Below are positions 47,388 to 58,723 of a stretch of DNA of 64,000 bases, in pieces (the stretch's first letter is position 1; each line of letters starts with the position of its first letter). The stretch is from Tillandsia leiboldiana (lineage: Eukaryota > Streptophyta > Magnoliopsida > Poales > Bromeliaceae). The DNA lies in the NCBI GenBank assembly GCA_029204045.2, contig CM055068.1:33859028-33923027 (forward strand), written 5' to 3'. The notes under the pieces are model-generated. The model made no database searches. It was not told the origin of the DNA and saw nothing but the letters and a program-made list of their open reading frames with translations. The translations under genes and the position numbers were made by a program.

Positions 47388-48142
47388 AGCAGACTCGTCA
47401 AATGTGACATCCCTTTAATAAGTAATTTAAACGATTCAGGACACCACAATCTATAGCCCTTAACCCCCGATGCATAACCAATAAAGATGCACTTTTTAGC
47501 CCTGGGTTCTGATTTGCCTTCATTTACATGAGCATAAGCAGGACAACCAAATATTCGCAAATTAGAATAATCAGCAGGGCTACCAGACCATACCTCCTCC
47601 AGAGTTTTGCAATCAAGTGCTGAATGTGGAGATCTATTTACCAAATAACATGTCGTAGAGATCGCCTCTGCACAGAAACTCTTCGCTAAGCTAGGATTAG
47701 AGAGCATGCTACGGGCTCTCTCGAAAAAAGTTATGTTCATCCGTTCGGCCACTCCGTTTTGCTGTGGAGTATGCCTAACAGTCTTATGTCTGAATATTTC
47801 TTCATTTTTGCAGAATTTTTCAAACTCTAACGAACAAAATTCCAAGCCATTGTCGATTCTTAATCTCTTTATCTTCTTTTCAGTTTGCTTCTCAATCATA
47901 ACCTTCCACTGTTTTAAATAATTGAACACCTCATCCTTACTTTTTAAAAAGAGCACCCACACTTTACGAGAATAGTCGTCAATAACAGTTAACATATATC
48001 TAGCACCACCGTGAGTAGGAGTACGAGAGGGTCCCCAAAGATCAGAATGAATATAATCCAGAGTACCTTTTGTTCGATAAACTGCAGTCCTAAAACTGAC
48101 TCTCTTTTGTTTGCCAAGAACAAAATGCTCACAGAAGTCCAA
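47354..48142 (-). pseudogene. Tork integrase
   Basis: Reads CEHFVLGKQKRVSF, the first aspartate in YIHSDLWGPSRTP, the second in RLRIDNGLEF, and the glutamate in HTPQQNGVAERMN. The C-terminal GYASGVKGYRLWCPES follows. The frame then shifts near 47410-47420 and the end is out of frame with the next block. Confidence 0.93.
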
Positions 48143-48158
48143 CTTTTTAAAACTTCGA

Positions 48159-49520
48159 CTACCAAGTAAACCTCTCGCTCAATTTTGTCATACCATATTC
48201 ACTCATATGGCCTAGTCGCATGTGCCATAATCTGGTGCTATCTGAATCTGACAAAGAGGAAGAAGTCACCACTGCTAAACCTGTTACAGTGGAACCCTGT
48301 AGAATATATAACATATCGGACAACTTAGCCTTCATCTCTACGAGATTGCCTTTAGTGACCTTCATTAATCCATCAACCGAAGAATACTTAAAACCTTTAG
48401 CATCAAGTGTACCCAATGAGATCAGATTTTTCCTCATATCAGGAACATGCCGAACCTCAGATTTAGTCCTCACAACTCCATCGAACATTCGTACCTGAAT
48501 AGTGCCAATGCCAACAACTGTACACTTCGCATGATTTCCCATCAATACAACTCCACCTCGAATAGGCTTGTATGTCGAGAACCACTCTCTGTGCATGCAT
48601 ATATGATAGGAACACGCGGAGTCCATAAGCCACTCATCTTGTCTATTTGTCTTATCCGTAACTGTGAAGACAATATCACTGCCATCTAATTCTTTTACTA
48701 CAACACTTGCTTCAGCCTCAGTGTTAGTATTTTTCTTACTTTGCTTCTTATCATCGTTATTCTTCCGTTGTTCTTTATTTTTCAATTTAAAACAATCAGC
48801 TTTTATGTAACCCTTCTTCTTACAATAACCACAAATTAGATTCTTGTGTTTTGACTTTGATCTAGATGTACCTCTATCACCAAAACCTTTTTCTCGAGAT
48901 CTCCCTCTAACAACCAAACCTTCTCCTGAAGCTCCACCTGTCTCATTACTTGTCTGCATGTCAATCCTTTCTTTTGATAGTAGAGAGGATTTGACATCAT
49001 CGAGACATAGAATATCCCGACCAAACAAGGTCTTACGAAAATTCTTATAAGAGGTCGGTAAAGAACATAATAATAAAAGGGCTTCATCCTCCTCGATTTT
49101 GATATCTATTGAGCAGAGATCCATAATAATAGAATTAAATTCATCTAAATGTGATTTAATAGAGGTACCTTCCGCCGTGTGCAACATGAAGAGATGTTGC
49201 TTCAAATATAACTAGTTGGTGAGAGACTTTGTCATATAGAGAGACTCCAACTTAAGCCATAGCCCTGCAGCGGTCTTTTCATCCAAAACCTCGCGCAATA
49301 CCTTATCGGATAAACACAATTGTATTGCCGTAAGAGCTTTATCATCGATATCCTTCTTCTGCTCCGTCGTCAATGAATCGGGCATCTTTTCTTTTCCCAA
49401 CAGTGCCTTTTGCAATCCTTGCTGCGTTAGTATAGCACGCATCTTGACTTGCCATAATGCAAAACTGTTGGTCCTATCAAATTTCTGGATCTCGAACTTC
49501 GTCGTAATCTTAATCCTCAA
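48159..49520 (-). pseudogene. Tork gag and protease
   Basis: The frame 49212-49520 opens MRIKITTKFEIQKFDRTNSF and ends SLYMTKSLTN at a TAG where the family usually has lysine. The same frame continues at 49205 with KQHLFMLHTAEG. It holds the CCHC knuckle CGYCKKKGYIKADC and the protease WLMDSACSYHICMHREWF (D-S-A rather than D-S-G), then LWHMRLGHMSEYGM. A frame break follows near 48159. Confidence 0.92.
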
Positions 49521-49553
49521 TCCTCAAGGGAATAAAAGGATCTGATACCAGTT

Positions 49554-50651
49554 TGTTGAATCGAAACGGCGAAAAATAGATCCAAGAAAATTAATGCAAG
49601 AAAAGAAAAAGAAAGAACACACCAAGATTTACGTGGTTCGGCCACCGGCCTACGTCCACGGGCGAAGACAGAGCAAAGATCTTTATTAATGTTGAAACTA
49701 GAATACAAAAATTAAATCTCTCAAAAGAACCGAAGCTCTAATTAAATCCAAAATACCATAATTCGTATATGTACAAACGATTCCTAAACTGCTCGACTCG
49801 GCTCGCCGTCCAATGTGCAAGACCAGCACGTACGGACCCACTTCTTGATCACCAACAGTACGGACACCCTCACCTTGGAGCTACAACCTTTTAATTAATT
49901 GTCGGCTTCATTAGCATCATACGGCTTATCTCCTTGGGTTGCTCAATTAATTAGAGCATGGCCCTCTAATTAGAACCCGGCGTCATTAACATGGTCGTAT
50001 ATACCAACACGCTCAATTAATTAGAGCATGGCCCTCTAATTAGAACCCGGCGTCATTAACATGGTCGTATATACCAACACGTATCTTCCTTCTTAGTTGG
50101 CCTAATTAATTAGGATTTCGACTACTTAAAATTACAGCGTCATTAAAGTGGTCGAATATGCTTTATATAATATATGGCTCCAAAGCAAGGATTTAAGTGC
50201 CGGCACGGTACGGTACAGTTCGTGCCGATTAGTGCCAATGAGTGTCGGTTACAAAAAATACATACGTACCGACACATAATGGTAGGAAATATTTATTTTC
50301 TTTAGCAACAAAATTTTTTAATTACTTATTATATCTTTATCAAATCTTTTGAACTTTATTAAGAAAATTACTTTGTAATTTAAATAAAAAAGAGTTTTCA
50401 ACTATGTCATCAGCACGGGGACTGTATCGTGCGGGTACCTTGTTGGTACGATACGGCACGGTAGATACAGACCGTGCCGATGGATACTTAAATCCTTGCT
50501 CCAAAGTAGAGTCTAATTTTAATTCTAGTTGAATTAGACTCCTACTTATAATCCAAATAGTCCAAATCAAATCTAAAATTATATCTTATCCTAATTAGAT
50601 TAGAATTTAACTTTAATTTAGATAACTACAAATCTAAACCAAAATATAACA
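49554..50651 (-). repeat. Tork 5' LTR with MITE and internal duplication
   Basis: 1098 bp, of which 313 bp is MITE C plus its 8-bp duplication and 70 bp a tandem copy (49941-50010 and 50011-50080). Neither change is present in the 3' LTR, so both arose after insertion. Confidence 0.93.
50186..50498. mobile_element. hAT-like MITE C, 313 bp
   Basis: Ends CAAGGATTTAAGTGCCG and the inverse of CAAGGATTTAAGTATCC, with a perfect 8-bp duplication CTCCAAAG (50178-50185 and 50499-50506). Subterminal GGCACGGTACGG repeats. Confidence 0.93.
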
Positions 50652-50656
50652 TCAAC

Positions 50657-51209
50657 ACAACACGATTTTTCAAGGGTCATCCAGAGAGAGTGGCATAGAA
50701 AACGAGGTGATTATGGGAAGCCAAGCGGTCTCATTTTTTTTCCAACATGGTCGTTTTTCTTTAGGTAGGCTTAAGTTAAGGTTTGGGGTCAGGTTTTAGT
50801 TGCTGGGTTTGAGTTTGGGTTTGTTCTTAGTGGAAAATGAGTTTGGGCTTATTCTTATTAGAGAAAAAGGGGTTGGGTTAGCGAAACCAACTAAAACTAA
50901 ATGATTTAAGCCTGAATCAGACATGAACTCACAAAATAAAAGAAAATTACATTAAAAACTAAAAGGTGTTTTATTTGTTGCATCACTTAAACATTCTTGA
51001 ATTATCACCTCTCTAACTAAAGTAGAGATCCAACAAATTTGATGGCAATGATTATCAACGTACAAAATGAAAAATGAGCACAAAAGCAAGAAAGGCTAGG
51101 TTTGCATCCCTAGATAAGCTCCCAAAAGGCTTCAAGGCATGTCTTGCCCTTGTTAAAGCGTGTTCTGCTTAGGATTACGAGGCATGGACTTATTTGGCAA
51201 GTCAAGATA
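50657..51209 (-). other. copia-associated segment, copy R, and adjoining unassigned sequence
   Basis: 50657-50985 is homologous to 39169-39460 in the same orientation. 50986-51209 is interrupted by the solo LTR and continues at 54547 (GTCAAGATA, then GGTGCTGTCCAGCGACC). A plus-strand reading (KARKARFASLDKLPKGFKAC) is open for about 35 codons but is not a family I know. Confidence 0.5.
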
Positions 51210-51214
51210 GGTGC

Positions 51215-54200
51215 TGTAACACCCCGTATTTTTAAATATTTTGTTTGATGCATTTTTTCTTAAGTTTGGACTTTTTCGTAAATATTAATAGTTCAGGGGC
51301 CTGGCAGCATATTGTTTTAATTAAATCCCTATGACCTATACGTATCCTTCATTGATTAAAATTTGATATCCCGATACGACTTTTTCTCTCTTCCTTGTGC
51401 CGCCCGCTCCCATCCCGCACGCGCTCTCGCTCGCGGGATCTTCATTTTTCGTGCCGTCATCCATCATCGTCGCCGCAACCGCCCTTCTCAAATACAATCA
51501 ACATCTTTCCTTCGCCGTCGACGGAATCTCATCGTCGACGTCGTTATTTTTCGTTCTTGAAGAGGTCCATTTTACGTTCTTTATTATTGTTTTTATCCCT
51601 GTCATTAAATCTTGAGATCCTCCAACTTTGTTGTTATAGATTATGTGGTTATATATTTGGTATTTACTCCTTTGTTGATTGGAATTTAAAATCTGATTCA
51701 TTCCAATCTAAGGTTACTATGATTGTGTCATTATTGTACTCTGAGATTTTTCTATGAGATTTAGTTGTGCAAAATTCTCTAAATTCTTCATACCTTTCAA
51801 ATTGCACACCAACTGTTCAATAAAATGCCTAAGAGAAGGCATATATCGTTTTGCCCCTAATTTTGACCCCATTTAATTTCTGGTTATGAACTTATGATTC
51901 AACATCTGAAAATCACATTTTTTCCGACACTCGAAACCTTTGTTTAATAATTAACTTCTATTCTAGTTATCTTGCCCTTTTGTAACTTAAACTTTAGACT
52001 TCCACTTTTTCTTGATTAATAATATAGTTTTCATTTAATTTTCATTCTAATTTTCTTTATGCTCGCTCCCAACCTATTTGTTAGTATGTGTAATTTATAT
52101 TGTTGACATTTGTGTGCCTATCCGATTTGATCGTTTATTATTTTAGTCTTCGTTCATCAGATCGTTAATTTGTGTTTTGTATTTATTTTTTTTAGTAGCT
52201 CATAGAGAATCGTAAATTTTATTTTAGGTTCCGGTGATTGACTCTCTGTGCATTCTCGGTCGGATAGCTTCTTAGCCTAGAATCTACTTTTAAGGTAAGC
52301 GACCGGACACCCGTTAGTTCTTTGCAATATAGTATAAAAAAATATTTTGATTATAAGAAGATTTATATTTTGTAGATTCTAAAACTAAGGATTAAGCATA
52401 TTATTACACATTCTGAAAAATTGAGTTTTAAATTCGATTGACAGTTTCTTTTAGTAAAATATTTATGAAATTGATAATTTATTCTGTAAATTAGTGACTA
52501 GGTAAGTATTTTAAATTATAATGTCTCTTGGTATTCTACTATACTAATGTTGGTCATGTCGACATGTACTCTGTTTTAGAAGCTAGCTTCGTCTTTGTAT
52601 TGCGCCTCTGGGTGCTTGCGCTTTTGAGCGCCTCTGTTCTGCATATGCGCCTTTGAGCGCCTGTACTTTTGAGTGCCTCTGTTTTGTTTTGCGCCTACGG
52701 GTGCCTCTGGATCTCGCCAATGGATCATTTTATATAGTTAGTTACCGGAGACTTATTTACTTCTAATTTCGTTTGATCGCCGAAAGAAAATTACTTTGTT
52801 ATTTAATAATCTTTGTTTTTCGAAATTTTGCAATGGATAGACTAGTTGCTTAAAGTAATTTATTTCAGAACTTTTTGTTACGGCTTTTTATGTTGGCATA
52901 TTTCGTGATTTGAGTCGGAGTCTTGAAGTGATCAAATTGTCAAATCAGTAATCGAAGACTCGGAGAAGATTCAACAAGAGCTCAAGTTGACAATCAGGTA
53001 TGATTAAATTAATCATGGTGATTTAAATATATTTACAATCTTTGGAATCATGATTTTATTGAAACCAGGTTTAGTAGAGGTTTTGGGAACTTGGTTTTTA
53101 ACTCATAACTTATTTTAAGTTTGAATTCCGATACACGGTTTGTTTTGTTAAAACTTATCTTTGAAAAATTCAGTTTTTACATTGAGTACCGGAACCACAC
53201 TTTGAGTTCCTCAAAACCCGACACAAGATTTTCTGGAATTTACATTGAGTACCGGAACCCAACTTTGAGTACCGGAACGCAATAAGAAAATCTGTCTGTT
53301 GCGTCATTGAGTACCGGAACCTAATATTCAGTACCGGTACGCAATGTTCTTATATGGTAAGAATGCTAAACCGACTTTGATTGATCTCCAAAGGTTATAA
53401 ATAGATACTTAGGGTTTCTCAAGAGGTACCGACCAATTCAGAAACACTTGAGAGCAACCCTAGAGGCTAGGTTTTTATCGTTCATCTTTTAGCCTCTTTT
53501 AGGTCAATTCGACGGTTCTTTGAAGAGATGCATTTTGTCGAATTGATCTAATCTTTGCTTAGAGATTTCTTCCATGGTTCTCTAATGATATTCTAAACAA
53601 AGGATCACCATCGAAGCCTATACTTTCGTAACGGCTGAGTTTGCGTCAAGGAGTTGACGTGGCATCGTGGATTCGATGTGTTGAAGGCGTTTCGTGGATT
53701 CGAAACGTGTTGCTCGTGGATTCGAGTGGCGTTCGTGGATTCGAGTGGCGTTCGTGGATTCGGACGTGTGCATTGGACCTGCAGTCGGTGAGCGCAAGAT
53801 CCGGAGAAGTTGAAGGTGGGGTTGGAGTCCGTGGAGTCGGTAATCACCTTGTTATCTTTCAAATTCATAGTGGATTGTTATTGCGTGTTGATCCCGTGGT
53901 TTTTACTCCTGTGATGGAGTTTTCCACGTAAATCTCGGTATGCTGTTTTTATTTTCCGCATTTATTTTTAAATTGCACTGAGATTGGTATTTTGGATATT
54001 GCACCTATTCACCCCCCCTCTAGGTGTTTGATAGAACCTATTTAGATCCTTGGGGATCCATAAACCTACACATTTGTTATTTATTTCGTTGTATGCTTAA
54101 TCCAACTAATATGGTGTATGGTTGCTTACCTAGGTACTGAGACTGTTTTACCGGGCAGGGACGGGTCCGAGTGAACGCTAGACGTAGTCGTCGTCGAGTC

Positions 54201-54541
54201 GTTCTTTTTATTTTGTTAATATTTAGTGTAGTTAGATGTGTTTAATTAAACTTCCTATCTAGCATTTAATTTATTCGCTTCTACTTCCTTGTTAATTATG
54301 GAATCTTTTGAACCAAATATCCCTTTAGTATTTTCGTTGAGGACCTTAGTTTTTCAATCGTAATAATTAGTTTGATTCTGATCTTAATTATGTCATTGCC
54401 TAATAAATCTAGTTCTTCGAATTTGATAATATTCTTTGTAATCATCGTTATGTTCGTTCTCTGTTTGATTTTGTAGCCTTGCGTATTTGCTTATCTAGCA
54501 AGTACGCGGCGTCTGTTACGCTTCGGGTTCGGGGCGTGACA
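51215..54541 (+). mobile_element. Tekay-like solo LTR, 3.3 kb, holding a second solo LTR
   Basis: TGTAACACCCCG to GGGGCGTGACA with perfect target duplication GGTGC (51210-51214 and 54542-54546). GCGCC hairpin-like units at 52600-52720. No interior, so it arose by LTR-LTR recombination. Confidence 0.92.
52891..54070 (+). mobile_element. SIRE-like solo LTR nested in the solo LTR
   Basis: Begins TGTTGGCATATTTCGTGA, resembling the 4968 LTR (GGCGTATTTCGTGAAG), with a GAGTACCGGAACC array at 53190-53345, a TATA box near 53395 (TATAAATAG), GTGGATTCG repeats and the same CACCTATTCACCCCCCCTCT end block. It ends CCTACA. I found no exact target duplication, so the last bases are approximate. Confidence 0.8.
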
Positions 54542-54546
54542 GGTGC

Positions 54547-55245
54547 TGTCCAGCGACCATGCAATGGTTAGTTTACATATCAATGCACAGGCGAATCACG
54601 GCAGGCAAAAGGCATCACATAAGATGCTTTTGCTCCGCCACTGGTTTAGGCGTTAGCTTTGGCATGATTAACCCAACCCACTCCTAAACAAAGTCTCAAT
54701 CTGCAATAAGAACAGTGTGCTTCTAATAACACCAGAAAAAAGCAACTAACCTTTCCTAGACATATTTTTGTTTGGCAAGTTATCAAATCATAAATTACTA
54801 TCAGCTGATCAATGAACAACGCAAGTTTAAGCATGTCACCCATCTAAATCTGATCAAGTCATTGGAATTCAAAAGTAGTTATTTATAAAATAGTGGTTCA
54901 ATGCAAAGTTCAGTACCAGAAAGATTTGCATCCTTACACAAGCAGAAATACAATTTAATGTTAAATTGACATATGCTGAATAAGCAACAAAAGTCAAATT
55001 TCATAAATGAGAACTGCGAGAATGCTACATGCAGCTGTTAAAAGAAGATGATTACTGTGAAACTATGTGAAAAGGTGAAAAGAAGAAAGATTATCACAAT
55101 ATTATTTAGCTTTAATAAAAAGCACTGAGATGATGGTAAATTTTCCACTATTTTTTATCCTTAATCACAAGAACATCTTGCAGTCAACCAGCTGACTATA
55201 TGATGTGAATAACAATGAAGAAAGTACAATTGGTATAGCACTAAC
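54547..55245 (-). other. 5' end of the giant intron
   Basis: AT-rich sequence between the solo LTR and the donor at 55245. It probably contains original intron from about 54680. No gene recognised. Confidence 0.6.
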
Positions 55246-55345
55246 ATGCATTATCAAGGCATTGTATAAGTTGATCCAGAAGGCCAGCCTCTCATCACCA
55301 CTCATACAAGCTGGATTAACCTTCGCGAGTTTCTCCACAAGAAAT
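55246..55345 (-). CDS. DUF547 protein, exon upstream of the giant intron
   Basis: 100 nt encoding, after a split arginine codon, FLVEKLAKVNPACMSGDERL then AFWINLYNALIMH, the central DUF547 signature. The acceptor is minus ATTTGCAG and the donor GTTAGT. The preceding exon, which should end in a motif like LxKFR and hold the W-x-S-V-G-K block, is not in the remaining 8.6 kb and must lie beyond the window. Confidence 0.92.
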
Positions 55346-55899
55346 CTGCAAATATTGTGGGCGAAAGAAACGAAGTTAGAAGCATTGAGAAAGCACTCAT
55401 AGTTCACTATCTTAGTAGAGTTACGGTATGGCATGAGCAACCATTATTCTAAGTCACTTTTGGTCAACAAAAAAGCAAATAGTACAATGAAGTTAAAGAA
55501 TTCTTGTTATGCAAGAAAAATTAAACCATGTAAAAAAGCCAAATTTAACAAATATTCTATACAAAGAACAATTTGTGTATAGCACCAATATTATCCAGAC
55601 ATTCAAATTTTAGAGTCATGTCAGATTGTTCGGAGGTTGAAACATTAGGGAATTGGAGGGTTTCTCCATTAACATGTTTTATTATGCATATGCATTTGCA
55701 TAGAAAGCAAGAATGTAGCCTGTAAAATTTCATAAAACTTCACATCAAAATTCCCCTGAATACTAGAACAATTATAAGGCAATCTAAACCATGATTTGAA
55801 TTTGCGATTGCAAATCTGAAATGGAAAACAAAATGTTTCAGTTTCAGTGGATGACGATTCAAAACTATGGTCCATAACCTATTCCTAGTGAAACACTTC
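55346..55899 (-). other. intron sequence upstream of the exon
   Basis: AT-rich, with no DUF547 exon or repeat recognised. The 68-codon minus frame at 55669-55875 has no family signature. Confidence 0.55.
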
Positions 55900-56501
55900 T
55901 GATGCAGATCAGACTTAAACCTATATTGATCGGATTAAACCGATTAAGTTAAGTTTTTTTCAATTAGATTAGGCTAGTTGAGCATATCTTTTAGTTAATT
56001 AAATGATCCTTTTTAGCTATCCTCTTATTTGATTTTATCTGTATTTATTTTTAGATTATTATTGTTTAGTTATTCTCTAGATAAGGTTGTTTTAATTAGT
56101 TATTTAGGATAAAATTAAATCCTAAGTTGGTTATGTATAGATAAGGCTAAGAATAGTATAAATAAGGCATAAGACTTTTTTGTATGATGACGAATATATG
56201 ACTTTATGAATCAATAATGAAGACAGGCTTTGACAATGATGTCATTTTTTTTTCCTTTGCAAATGCGTCGCCCTAGAGTAAGTCCAGTACTGAAGCGAGT
56301 TTGGTTTAGGAATCAGTCCTAACTATCTTTTCTAATTTTTTTCTTTTTCTGAATTTTTTTATCTTTCTTCAATTTTTATAATTTTTTTAATTAAGAACAT
56401 TTCAAGCAAAATTAAAAAATATTCAAAAAAATATTTCAAAAATTTCTAAAATTTTGATAAAGTTTTCAAAATTATAAATTATATTTTGGAGCTCTTTAAA
56501 A

Positions 56502-57427
56502 GAATTTTTTTTATAAATAATCCTATTTAATCTTATAATTTTAAAAATAATCCTCTATAAAAAAAATATAAAAATAGGCATAAGCGGTAAATGATTCACC
56601 ACATTCATATATGCAGTAAATCATTCACTGCTTTTAAAAGATTGTCAAAATTTCATTAAACCGTAAAAATCATAAAAGCAGTGAATGATTTACCGTCTTT
56701 AAAAGCGGTAAACCATTCACTGTTGTTAAGAGATAATTTGGTATTGAGATCCATCTTACGCTATATGTAGTTGGGGCATATAAGGATTCTGCGTTTTTCA
56801 GTGTAACCGCAGAAAATATATCATAACCGACTTATCACAATATACGGCGATATTACATAGCGATATTATGTAACAAACAGTATATTTTCCCAGTTTGGTA
56901 TTGAGATATATTTATCCAGTTTGATATTGAGATCTATCTAACGCTATTAGATAAAATGTAGTTTGGACAAAAGCATATAAGTATATAATTTTGCGTTTTC
57001 CGGTGAAAACTCATAAAATATATCATAATCGATTCATCGCAATATATATCATAACCGAATATTTCATAACAATATTACATACGAAAACAAACAAGATATT
57101 TTCCCATCATACTTTCTCACATCACAACAATCTCAACAGATGCAACCAGGATATTTTCCCATCGTACTTTTTCATAGCACGTAGAAAAATATACAAATGC
57201 GTTGAACCATTCACCGCTTTTAACAAAACGGTGAATGGTTCACCGCCTTTGTGGGACTATAAAAATTTTAGAAAGGCGGCGAATCATTCACCGCTTTTAG
57301 AAAAGCAATGAATGGTTCGCCGCCTTTAAGCCATCATACCCATACAGGCCTACTTTTACAAAAAAAAAAAATTGAGAGGTCTAATTTTAGAACAAAATTT
57401 TTGGTGAGGCTTAATTTGTTAAAATCT
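56502..57427. mobile_element. Mutator-like foldback element in the 5' LTR
   Basis: Absent from the 3' LTR at the same point. The flanks GCTCTTTAAAA (56491-56501) and CCTCTCTAAAA (57428-57438) match at 9 of 11, the 9-11 bp range of Mutator elements. Long, eroded inverted ends share TAGGC and poly-A/T tracts, and both ends hold clusters of GGTGAATGATTCACC-like palindromes, with a 12-bp stem at 57205-57216/57229-57240. An internal block is imperfectly duplicated (from about 56737 and about 56895). Confidence 0.65.
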
Positions 57428-57467
57428 CCTCTCTAAAACGTAGGATCCTATATTTCGTCATACATCA

Positions 57468-58453
57468 AATTTGGTATCAAAGCTTAGGTTATTTGACGGT
57501 TCTGTTTCGTCAAAAGTTTTGAACTTAGGGAAGAAAACCGGGAGAGAATTGAAAAAAAAAAAAAAAAAGTGAAAGAAAAGTGTGTGGAGAAAAAAAAAAA
57601 AAAAGTGAGTGAAAAAAGGAAAAAACATTATGGATGCAAAAGAATGTTGAAAAAAAGTTTTCTAGAAGTATGGCAGAAAAAAAAAGGATACGTGTAGAAT
57701 CATTGAAAGAAATATGTGATATGACAAGAGTCGAGTTTGGTGAATTGTTGTACGATTAGAAGTCATACTTTGAGAGAAAAAGCAATAATATTCGGATGGA
57801 AATACTAGATGACTTATGATGGTGGTATAGATAGAGATAAATATCTCATCTTGATTTTAACAAAATGTTTTTTGAAAAAAAAGAAAGAAGGTTGAGAGAT
57901 ATTGAAGATGCTGTTAAAGTAGCTGAAAATGATTTTCAATGGATGGAAAAGGTCAGAGATGAGTATCGATGGATCCAACTAAAAGTTCAACTGGAGACCC
58001 TAATTGCTCAACAGAGTACGCCACCTATATCATAGGTGGGGGAGTCGACAATTCTGATTCAGTTCCATCCACACAATCCGATTGCAAAGAAATTTTAGAT
58101 GTGACCAAGTTAGAATTTGAGCATCGGCTGTTAAATCATGAAGCCAAGGTAGACGAGAGTATTAAAGAGGTAAGATTACCAATCGAGTTACCCTCATTGC
58201 CTCAGCAATATGAGTCCTCCATACCAAAGCTTCAGATTGCACCGAATCTATCTTTCTTATTGATATCAAATCTTATGAAGTCTCATGAACTTATCAGTCG
58301 TTCTCCCTACATCAAGCTGGAAATTCAAATGATATAGGTTGTTCGACATACAAGCATTGGGCTGCATCACTTTATTCTCCACACTTGGTTGTTTCCTATT
58401 ACCTTGAAAATCCAACTAATCTCAAGGACAAGATTCTGCGCAGCGAAAGCGAA
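57468..58453 (+). CDS. interior of the non-autonomous element, ORF of unknown family
   Basis: The only coding-like signal is split: a frame with KRLRDIEDAVKVAENDFQWM-like charged, helical residues around 57890-58010, and a 122-codon frame at 57969-58337 (MDPTKSSTGDPNCSTEYATY onward). These overlap in different frames and no retroviral-type domain is seen. It may be a decayed gag-like protein. The A-rich stretch 57551-57685 is leader. Confidence 0.35.
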
Positions 58454-58723
58454 TGATGCAGAACAAGCTTGAACCTATGTTGATCGGATTAAACCAATTT
58501 AGTTCATAATTTTTTCAATTAGATTATACTACTTGAGCATATCTTTTAGTTGATTAAATGTGATTTTTTAGCTACCCTCTTATTTGATTTAATCTGTATT
58601 TATTTTTAGATTATTATTGTTTAGTTATTCTCTAGATGAGGTTGTTTTAATTAGTTATTTAGGATAAAATTAAATCCTAAGTTGGTTATGTATAGGTTAA
58701 GGCTAAGAATAGTATAAATAAGG

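Larger units (their letters stand above)
44736..50651 (-). mobile_element. Tork-lineage Ty1-copia retrotransposon
   Basis: Complete structure with target duplication TCAAC (44731-44735 and 50652-50656), LTRs TGTTATATTTT to GATTCAACA in minus sense, primer site TGGTATCAGATCC (49538-49550), polypurine tract (minus AAGGTGGAGAT, 45446-45456), and gag, protease, integrase, reverse transcriptase and RNase H in copia order. The integrase triad and YVDDMLIA are both present, but single-base changes break the frame in several places. It is a recent but dead copy. Confidence 0.95.
4521..55245 (-). other. giant 50.7-kb intron of the DUF547 gene
   Basis: Bounded by a GT donor at 55245-55244 (minus GTTAGT) and an AG acceptor at 4522-4521. 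Exons on both sides are open and contiguous in the family alignment. Plausible residual original intron sequence is only 4521-4962, about 26506-26762 and 54547-55245; the rest is nested transposons. Retroelements lie in both orientations. Whether the intron is still spliced cannot be told from DNA. Confidence 0.85.

Noticed and set aside
53641..53931. 96-codon plus ORF with repeated SWIR/WIR words, and similar ones at 5700-5909 and 25946-26155
   Set aside because: Produced by GTGGATTCG repeats in the leader of SIRE-type LTRs; not conserved as protein.
55669..55875. possible upstream DUF547 exon on the minus strand
   Set aside because: The peptide lacks the expected W-x-S-V-G-K and L-x-K-F-R blocks and has no matching splice borders; the real exon appears to be outside the window.
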